A stretch of 5,983 bases of DNA, taken from positions 1 to 5,983 of the forward strand of contig DGBL01000218.1 in NCBI GenBank assembly GCA_002384315.1, given 5' to 3'. Below, piece after piece: positions 1 to 4,964 of the stretch (its first letter is position 1; each line of letters opens with the position of its first letter). Below the pieces are notes generated by a model, which did no database searches, was not told the DNA's origin, and worked only from the letters and a program-made list of their open reading frames with translations. The translations under genes and the position numbers were made by a program. The stretch is from Micrococcaceae bacterium UBA4005 (lineage in GTDB: Bacteria > Actinomycetota > Actinomycetes > Actinomycetales > Micrococcaceae).

Positions 1-173
1 GGATGGAGTGGATCTCACCGGCGGGCATGAACTTCCGGCGGTACCTCGACGAGCAGCTTCGAGCGCTGGCTCGTGCCCGCAATCTGGTCGAGGATGCTGC
101 GCAGCTGGTCGAATCGAACGCGTTGGAACCGCCGATGCGGGACTTCGGCGCTGCAGCGCATGAGTTGCCGTGA
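1..173 (+). CDS. C-terminal part of a small WXG100-like helical protein (5' truncated)
   Basis: The frame is open from the window edge (first full codon at 3) to TGA 171-173, giving 56 visible residues. They begin MEWISPAGMNFRRYL and continue as an amphipathic helix rich in Leu, Ala, Arg and Glu, followed by a short Pro/Gly-containing tail. A Trp followed by PAG and an aromatic residue, then a long helix, is the pattern of the second helix of WXG100/ESX-like small secreted proteins in Actinobacteria. That family match is an inference from pattern. The ATG at 3 could be a start, but the Trp motif normally lies near the middle of such proteins of about 100 residues, so the gene probably begins upstream of the window. 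The stop overlaps the next gene's GTG by 4 nt, so the two are almost certainly co-transcribed and probably translationally coupled. No catalytic motif is visible; a structural or chaperone-like partner role for the downstream protein is a guess. Confidence 0.6.
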   Translation, partial: MEWISPAGMNFRRYLDEQLRALARARNLVEDAAQLVESNALEPPMRDFGAAAHELP

Positions 174-1453
174 CACTGGCCCACCGGCAGGAGTTCACCC
201 CTGCGCAGCCGCGGGAGCCGGGCGTTGATGTGCGTGGGGGCGTGGCTGGTATTGCTTTTCAATGGGAGGAATTGGCGGCTGGCACGGCCTCGCTGCACCG
301 CCTCGCAACGGAGGTGGAGACAGTTGTGCAGGAGTTGGCGCGTCAGGTCCGGGTGCTTGAGCTGGGGACTTTTTCCGCGCTCGCCGAATGCGCCCTCATA
401 GCAGGTGGGAATGGAACTTCAGCGGAGTGCTTCTCCCGGCGTGGCTTGGACGCCGTGGAAGCGGCGCGTGAAAGCCGGGTGGCCCTTGGCGTGGTGCACG
501 CCGATCTGGCGGCAACCGCGCAGATGCTCGCCGCGAGCAGGGCCGCCTATCTCGTGGCGGAAGCGTTCGCTTCCAGTGCGGTTGCGCGTGCCGCGGCGGT
601 GCAGGAGGCCGCTGCATGGTGGGCGGGCGTCGTTACGGAAAGCGCTGGGCTGACGGATCTGCGTCCGATAGTGGTGGAGCGGCGCGCGGCCACTGGGTCC
701 ATCACTAGTCTCGAAGGCAACCTCGAGGGCCTTCTTGGCACGCTGGAGAGCGTGGAAGGCGACCCGGACGGCTCGCTAGAAATCCTGGCCGCGGAAAATG
801 CTGACGGAGCGGTCTACGTGGTCGTCCTGCCGGGGACCCAGGGTGAGTCTTTCAATAGCTCAAATCCCTTCGATCTCGGAGGAAATATCGAGGCAATGCA
901 GTTCGGAAGCACCTATGTTGCCGAAGCCGTTGGGACCGCACTGGAACAATCCGGGGCACGTCCGGGGGATCAGGTGATGATCGCCGGGTACAGCCAGGGC
1001 GGCTTGCACGCCATGAACGTCGCCGCAGACGAGCAGATCCGTGCCCGTTACGATATCGAACTGGTCCTCACCGTTGGCTCGCCGACCGGGGCAATGGTCT
1101 CGGGCCCGGACACCGAGTATGTTCACCTGGAACATATTGACGATGTGGTGCCCAACTTCGTCACTACGGACAACCCGGACGAGCGTCACCGGGTCACCGT
1201 GACATTGCGCAATGAGGTCCCGGAGTTCATTGGTGAGGGTAAGGGGCTGGGCCCTGCGCATAAACTGGCGAACTACCAGCAGGGCGCGGCCGCTATTGAA
1301 GCCGACGACATGGCGTCCCTTGCCCCTGCTGCCTCCGCGCTGGCCGCTTTGGGTTCAGCAGCCGTCGTGCGCCGGCACCATTTCACGCTACGGAGGAAAC
1401 CACCGGACGCGCCGGTCGCCAAAACTAATCTCCCGCTGGCACCGCAGCGTTAG
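170..1453 (+). CDS. Two-part protein: helical WXG/PPE-like N-terminal region plus alpha/beta-hydrolase (lipase/esterase-like) domain
   Basis: This is a 427-residue protein with no signal peptide or membrane segment. Residues about 28-160 are an Ala/Glu/Val-rich, almost Pro-free region that should form long helices, as in WXG100/PPE-type proteins. Residues about 210-375 look like a serine hydrolase: strand VYVVVLPGTQ with a probable oxyanion loop (PGT 221-223), nucleophile elbow GYSQGG with Ser275, a strand ending VGSPTG, candidate acids Asp324/Asp325 in HIDDVVP, and candidate catalytic His364 in GPAHKL. The order Ser-Asp-His fits PE-PPE/cutinase-like and PGAP1-like hydrolases; the substrate is unknown, with a lipid or ester plausible. 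The C-terminal 50 residues are Ala-rich, then basic, and look disordered. An in-frame TGA at 161-163 makes GTG 170 the first usable start; it has no clear Shine-Dalgarno and probably relies on reinitiation after the upstream gene. GTG 230 is an alternative start. Pairing with a small WXG-like gene suggests an exported effector or surface enzyme, but this is inferred. Confidence 0.75.
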   Translation: MTLAHRQEFTPAQPREPGVDVRGGVAGIAFQWEELAAGTASLHRLATEVETVVQELARQVRVLELGTFSALAECALIAGGNGTSAECFSRRGLDAVEAARESRVALGVVHADLAATAQMLAASRAAYLVAEAFASSAVARAAAVQEAAAWWAGVVTESAGLTDLRPIVVERRAATGSITSLEGNLEGLLGTLESVEGDPDGSLEILAAENADGAVYVVVLPGTQGESFNSSNPFDLGGNIEAMQFGSTYVAEAVGTALEQSGARPGDQVMIAGYSQGGLHAMNVAADEQIRARYDIELVLTVGSPTGAMVSGPDTEYVHLEHIDDVVPNFVTTDNPDERHRVTVTLRNEVPEFIGEGKGLGPAHKLANYQQGAAAIEADDMASLAPAASALAALGSAAVVRRHHFTLRRKPPDAPVAKTNLPLAPQR

Positions 1454-1477
1454 CCCAGCCGCCGGACCAGCCGCCGC

Positions 1478-1483
1478 TAGGCT
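1478..1483 (+). promoter_or_regulatory. Candidate -10 element (TAGGCT) for a leaderless aminotransferase transcript
   Basis: TAGGCT matches the actinobacterial TANNNT -10 pattern and ends exactly six bases before the ATG at 1490. That spacing would put the transcription start on the A of that ATG, which is the usual geometry of leaderless genes in this phylum. No purine-rich Shine-Dalgarno sequence precedes either candidate ATG (1484 or 1490), which fits. No convincing -35 hexamer is seen 16-19 bases upstream, so the call rests on the -10 and its spacing. Confidence 0.45.
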
Positions 1484-1489
1484 ATGGGC

Positions 1490-2674
1490 ATGAGCATTTC
1501 CAAGCATTCCGACGCCGACGGCGCCCCCCTGCGCGACCGGCGCAGCCTTCGACCGCGGCAAGTACTTGGCCTCCTGCCGCGCTACGCAGCAGGAAAGCCG
1601 CCCGTAGCCCTGGATGGCATCCAGGGCTACAAGCTCTCATCCAACGAAAACGCTTTGCCGCCGCTCGAGGTTGTGCGGGAAGCGATTATCGAACAATCAT
1701 TGTCGGTGAACCGGTACCCCGACCCGGCGACCACGACGCTTCGGGCGGAACTCGCTTGTGTTCTTGATGTTCCGGCTGAGGATATTGTCACTGGTGCCGG
1801 CAGTCTGGGGGCGCTTAACCAGATTCTCGCTGCGTTTGCGGGGCAGAACGACTTCGACGCTCCGGATGAGGTCATCTATCCCTGGCGTTCGTTTGAGGCC
1901 TACCCCATCTGCATCGGCCTCGCTGGTGCGCGGGGGATGCCGGTACCGCTGTGCGCAGACGGCACCCACGATCTCGATGCGATGTCCGAGGCAGTCACTG
2001 ACCGTACGCGGGTCATCCTGCTCTGCACCCCGAACAACCCCACCGGGCCGGCGCTCGGCGCAGACGCCGTGGACGCGTTTCTGGCCCGGATCCCCCCGCA
2101 TATTGTGATTGTGCTGGATGAGGCCTATCAGGAGTTCGTGCGCGACCGGTTTGCCGTGGACGGCCGGGACATCTACCGCAGTCATCCGAACCTAGTGGTG
2201 CTCCGCACCTTCTCCAAGGCTCACGGCCTAGCTGGTCTCCGGGTGGGATATTCGTTGTCCCAACAAGTTCTAAGCGCGCATCTGCGGCTGACGGCCGTAC
2301 CGTTCGCTGTGAGCCAGGTGGCGGAGCACGCGGCAGTGGCGTCACTGCGCCACCTCCCTGAGGTGCTGGAGCGGGTGCAGGGAATCGTTGCGGAACGGGA
2401 CCGGGTCACGACCGCGCTCGCCGCGCTTGGTTGGGACATTCCGTCCGCGGAGGGAAATTTCGTCTGGCTGCCGCTAGCGGCGGACACCGACGGGTTTGCC
2501 GCCATCGCGGCCAGGCATGGCTTGGCGCTGCGGGCATTTTCCGGCGACGGAGTAAGGGTAAGTATCGGCGAACCCGAGGCAAATAGCCGATTCATCGAGC
2601 TTTGCGCCGCTTATTATTGCCGAAAGGCCACGAATTTTCCGGCAGAAATAGGCAGAGCCGAGCCAACTGTTTAG
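1490..2674 (+). CDS. pat: HisC-family PLP aminotransferase, probably aromatic amino acid (phenylalanine) aminotransferase Pat
   Basis: This is a fold-type I, class II aminotransferase of 394 residues from ATG 1490 (396 from ATG 1484). It transfers an amino group between an amino acid and a 2-oxo acid using PLP in the cytoplasm. Visible landmarks, numbered from 1490, are: SSNEN near the N-terminus; PNNPTG with PLP-contacting Asn183; LDEAY with Asp210 and Tyr213; TFSKAHGLAGLR with Schiff-base Lys243; and VRVSIG with substrate-carboxylate Arg356. The PWRSFEAYP segment, LPRY near the start and general spacing match mycobacterial/corynebacterial Pat (HisC2) better than HisC of histidine operons, and no his genes adjoin it. 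About 20 low-GC-coded residues extend past the normal end of the fold. The start at 1490 is chosen because of the leaderless -10 at 1478-1483. It could still act on histidinol phosphate; side activity on branched-chain 2-oxo acids is a guess from the bkd neighbours. Confidence 0.85.
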   Translation: MSISKHSDADGAPLRDRRSLRPRQVLGLLPRYAAGKPPVALDGIQGYKLSSNENALPPLEVVREAIIEQSLSVNRYPDPATTTLRAELACVLDVPAEDIVTGAGSLGALNQILAAFAGQNDFDAPDEVIYPWRSFEAYPICIGLAGARGMPVPLCADGTHDLDAMSEAVTDRTRVILLCTPNNPTGPALGADAVDAFLARIPPHIVIVLDEAYQEFVRDRFAVDGRDIYRSHPNLVVLRTFSKAHGLAGLRVGYSLSQQVLSAHLRLTAVPFAVSQVAEHAAVASLRHLPEVLERVQGIVAERDRVTTALAALGWDIPSAEGNFVWLPLAADTDGFAAIAARHGLALRAFSGDGVRVSIGEPEANSRFIELCAAYYCRKATNFPAEIGRAEPTV

Positions 2675-2686
2675 TCTTGAACAGGA

Positions 2687-2733
2687 CATACTCCGAATAT
2701 ATGTATCTTCAGGTACAAATTTTCGAAGGTATG
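2687..2733 (+). promoter_or_regulatory. Candidate operator: extended hyphenated dyad upstream of the bkd genes
   Basis: The dyad axis lies between 2709 and 2710. Pairing base i with 5419-i, 14 of 19 positions from 2691 to 2709 are complementary. The blocks are TGTA (2702-2705) with TACA (2714-2717), and CGAA (2694-2697) with TTCG (2722-2725). Allowing a one-base shift, CATAC (2687-2691) also pairs with GTATG (2729-2733). The interrupted blocks are spaced like contacts for a dimeric or tetrameric regulator rather than like a perfect terminator stem, and no U-tract follows. Lrp/AsnC-type regulators (BkdR) control bkd operons in other bacteria, so such a protein is a candidate, but no regulator gene is in the window. 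Confidence 0.5.
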
Positions 2734-2751
2734 CACTCGAGGGAATATTAT
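2722..2751 (+). promoter_or_regulatory. Candidate promoter for the bkdABC operon
   Basis: TATTAT at 2746-2751 is a good -10 hexamer (5 of 6 to TATAAT). TTCGAA at 2722-2727, 18 bases upstream, is a weak -35 (3 of 6 to TTGACA) and lies inside the right arm of the dyad. Transcription would begin near 2758, leaving a leader of about 14 nt that contains the ribosome binding site. A weaker alternative is TTGAAC at 2677-2682 with AT-rich hexamers near 2698-2706. The AT-rich context supports promoter activity; the exact boxes are inferred. Confidence 0.45.
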
Positions 2752-2760
2752 GCGGTTTGT

Positions 2761-2766
2761 GAGGAG
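2761..2766 (+). promoter_or_regulatory. Shine-Dalgarno GAGGAG that fixes the E1 alpha start at ATG 2772
   Basis: GAGGAG ends five bases before ATG 2772, a good spacing. The alternative GTG start at 2766 overlaps this motif and would have no ribosome binding site of its own, so ATG 2772 is preferred. Confidence 0.7.
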
Positions 2767-2771
2767 TGGAT

Positions 2772-3971
2772 ATGACAGGCACACGGTTACCAGCGGCGCA
2801 ACTCCGGCCGGGAGAGACGGCGGAGCCTGCCTATATCGCTGATCGAGCCGTCACGGACCAAGACAGTGCGCCGCCCATGGTCCAGTTCCTGGACGCCAAC
2901 GGCAGGCTCGCCGTTGACCCCGCCTACAACGGCTACTCGGGAGGTACCGGCCCGGAGCGATTGAAACAGCTCTACCGCGACATGTATCTGCTTCGGCGCT
3001 TCGATCAGGAATCGACGGCCCTCCAACGCCAAGGCGAACTGGCCCTCTGGGTGCCTTTGACCGGGCAGGAGGCTGCCCAGATCGGTTCGGGCCGCGCCCT
3101 GCAGTCGCAGGACTACGCATTTCCAACCTATCGGGAACACGGGGTAGCGCTGACGCGAGGTGTCAGGCCCGCGCAGATTCTGGGTCTCTTTCGCGGCATC
3201 ACCAACGGCGGCTGGGATCCGCGGGAATACAATTTCCACCTGTACACCTTGGTCCTGGCAGCGCAGACGCTGCACGCAGTGGGCTATGCGATGGGGATCC
3301 AGCGTGACGGGCTAGCTGATCCCGATCTCCCGCCAGCTGCAAGCGTGGCCTACTTCGGCGACGGCGCCAGTTCCGAGGGTGATGTCCACGAGTCGATGGT
3401 ATTCGCCGCATCCTTCAATTCGCCCGTGGTGTTCTTCTGCCAAAACAACCATTGGGCAATCTCTGTTCCCTCCTCCGTGCAGACGCGCGTACCGCTCGCC
3501 CAGCGGGCGGAAGGCTACGGCTTCCCAGGTATCCGGGTGGACGGCAATGACGTACTGGCCGTGGAAGCGGTGACCAACTGGGCCCTTGAGCGGGCACGCT
3601 CGGGCGGCGGACCGGTTCTGATCGAGGCATTCACCTACCGGATGAGCGCGCATACGACGGCTGATGATCCCAGTAAATACCGCCTTACCGAAGACGAAGC
3701 GCAGTGGCATCCCAAGGATCCGCTGGCGCGGCTTGAAAAGCACCTTCGATCCAGCGGGAAGGCGGAGGAAGACTACTTTGATGCATTGACCGACGAGGCA
3801 AAGACGATGGCAAGCGAACTTCGGCGCGATGTCCTGGCCATGACGGCGCCCAGCCTGAAAGAGCGATTTGCCAGCGTCTATGCGGAGCCTCATCCTCTCA
3901 TCCAGGAGGAGCTGAAATCGTGGCAGGACTATGAGTCCGGGTTCGTCGACGCCGGGGCGGGCGACCGATGA
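2772..3971 (+). CDS. bkdA: Branched-chain 2-oxoacid dehydrogenase E1 component, alpha subunit
   Basis: With E1 beta this forms the thiamine-diphosphate E1 that decarboxylates 2-oxo acids and acylates the lipoyl group of E2 in the cytoplasm. From ATG 2772 it has 399 residues, slightly long for the family because of an N-terminal extension of about 60-65 residues. It carries LQRQGELALW, GQEAAQIG, the ThDP motif from GDGASSEGD (Gly196) to QNNHWAIS (Asn226) about 30 residues later, and the active-site loop SAHTTADDPSKYR with His294. This loop is of the branched-chain type (HxxxDD) rather than the pyruvate type (GHSxxDP), and the whole resembles the M. tuberculosis BkdA pattern; similar genes are often labelled pdhA. 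The loop Ser that is phosphorylated in mammals is Thr here. The loop at 159-165 (TLVLAAQ) departs from the usual SP(L/I)(A/G)TQ. The last codons overlap the E1 beta start by 4 nt, consistent with coupled, equimolar synthesis. Confidence 0.9.
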   Translation: MTGTRLPAAQLRPGETAEPAYIADRAVTDQDSAPPMVQFLDANGRLAVDPAYNGYSGGTGPERLKQLYRDMYLLRRFDQESTALQRQGELALWVPLTGQEAAQIGSGRALQSQDYAFPTYREHGVALTRGVRPAQILGLFRGITNGGWDPREYNFHLYTLVLAAQTLHAVGYAMGIQRDGLADPDLPPAASVAYFGDGASSEGDVHESMVFAASFNSPVVFFCQNNHWAISVPSSVQTRVPLAQRAEGYGFPGIRVDGNDVLAVEAVTNWALERARSGGGPVLIEAFTYRMSAHTTADDPSKYRLTEDEAQWHPKDPLARLEKHLRSSGKAEEDYFDALTDEAKTMASELRRDVLAMTAPSLKERFASVYAEPHPLIQEELKSWQDYESGFVDAGAGDR

Positions 3972-4942
3972 CAACGATGACTATCGCCAAAGCGATCAAC
4001 GCCGGCTTGCGTACTGCGCTCACCGATGACCCGAAAGTTCTCCTTATGGGAGAGGATATCGGCGAACTTGGCGGAGTCTACCGGGTGACCGAAGGGCTCA
4101 AACGGGAATTCGGATCCATGCGAGTCGTCGATACGCCTCTGGCCGAGTCAGGGATTATCGGCACCGCCATTGGACTGGCGCTGCGCGGCTACCGTCCCGT
4201 CTGCGAAATCCAGTTCGACGGTTTTGTCTTCCCCGGGTTCAACCAGATCACTACGCAACTGGCGAAAATGCGCACCCGTAGCGACGGGATGCTGAGTGTT
4301 CCTGTGGTCATCCGCATCCCCTACGGCGGCGGAATCGGAAGTGTGGAGCACCATTCGGAATCGCCGGAAGCATTGTTCGCGCATACAGCCGGGCTGCGGA
4401 TCATCACGCCATCAAATCCGCACGACGCCTATTGGATGATCCAGCAGGCAGTCACTTCGCAGGACCCGGTGATCGTCTTCGAGCCCAAACGACGGTACTG
4501 GCTCAAGGGCGAGGTGGATACCAGCCAGCCAGCAGGGGACCCTTTCACGGCGCATGTGCTGCGGCAGGGAACTGACGCAACGATCCTCGCCTACGGACCT
4601 TTGGTGCCTGTTGCCCTGGCGGCCGCCGCAGCGGCTGCGGAGGACGGGCACAGCGTCGAGGTGATCGACCTTCGGTCGATTTCCCCCATCGACTTCGACA
4701 CCATCACCAGCTCCGTGACCAAGACCGGTCGATTGATCGTGGCCCACGAAGCTCCCATCTTCGGCGGAATTGGCGGTGAAATCGCCGCACGAATCTCTGA
4801 GCGAGCGTTTCTCTCGCTCCAGGCGCCCGTTATCCGGGTCGGCGGCTTCCACATGCCGTATCCGATCGCCCGGGTGGAGGATCAGTATCTCCCCGACATC
4901 GACCGGCTGCTGGATGCACTGGACCGTTCGTTTGCCTACTAG
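3968..4942 (+). CDS. bkdB: Branched-chain 2-oxoacid dehydrogenase E1 component, beta subunit
   Basis: This 324-residue protein is the normal length for E1 beta. The N-terminal pyrimidine-binding transketolase domain (about 1-180) shows MGEDIGELGGVYRVTEGL, TPLAESGIIG with the probable catalytic Glu60 that activates ThDP, and GSVEHHSESPEALFAHTAGL with the conserved His129. The C-terminal transketolase domain (about 190-320) includes DATILAYG, VEVIDLRSISPID, IVAHEAPIFGGIGGEIAA and the terminal MPYP. It pairs with the alpha subunit as an alpha2-beta2 tetramer; each active site is shared between subunits. Its ATG lies in the ATGA that contains the alpha-subunit stop, with a G-rich but poor Shine-Dalgarno (GGGGCGGG), so translational coupling is likely. 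ATG 3977 is a possible alternative start. Substrate class (branched-chain rather than pyruvate) is inferred from the alpha-subunit loop and the E2 lipoyl motif. Confidence 0.92.
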   Translation: MTTMTIAKAINAGLRTALTDDPKVLLMGEDIGELGGVYRVTEGLKREFGSMRVVDTPLAESGIIGTAIGLALRGYRPVCEIQFDGFVFPGFNQITTQLAKMRTRSDGMLSVPVVIRIPYGGGIGSVEHHSESPEALFAHTAGLRIITPSNPHDAYWMIQQAVTSQDPVIVFEPKRRYWLKGEVDTSQPAGDPFTAHVLRQGTDATILAYGPLVPVALAAAAAAAEDGHSVEVIDLRSISPIDFDTITSSVTKTGRLIVAHEAPIFGGIGGEIAARISERAFLSLQAPVIRVGGFHMPYPIARVEDQYLPDIDRLLDALDRSFAY

Positions 4943-4953
4943 CCCGCCACCTT

Positions 4954-4958
4954 AAGGA
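4954..4958 (+). promoter_or_regulatory. Shine-Dalgarno AAGGA for the E2 gene
   Basis: AAGGA lies six bases before ATG 4965, inside the 22-nt gap after E1 beta. It supports that ATG as the E2 start, and there is no room for a separate promoter or terminator. Confidence 0.65.
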
Positions 4959-4964
4959 CGTGCC

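Noticed and set aside
265..274. GGAGGA followed by in-frame TTG as an internal start of the hydrolase gene
   Set aside because: Only one base separates the purine run from TTG 272, too close for a working Shine-Dalgarno, and TTG is rare as a start.
860..1261. Antisense open frame of 133 codons opposite the hydrolase domain
   Set aside because: It falls over the catalytic core of the hydrolase, whose own frame has coherent motifs; no start signal or recognisable protein pattern.
1454..1483. Possible intrinsic terminator between the hydrolase and aminotransferase genes
   Set aside because: The stretch is GC-rich with repeated CCGCC-like blocks but shows no stable stem-loop with a U-tract.
2702..2733. 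Reading the intergenic inverted repeat as a terminator of the aminotransferase transcript
   Set aside because: The stem would be interrupted by several mismatches, is AT-rich and lacks a following U-run; an operator is the better reading, though weak read-through control cannot be excluded.
2766..2768. GTG as the start of E1 alpha
   Set aside because: It overlaps the GAGGAG Shine-Dalgarno that is correctly spaced for ATG 2772, and adds only two residues.
3312..3974. Long antisense open frame (220 codons) opposite E1 alpha
   Set aside because: It lies wholly opposite a well-supported ThDP-enzyme gene, has no domain-like pattern or ribosome binding site, and is what high-GC coding DNA produces by chance on the complementary strand.
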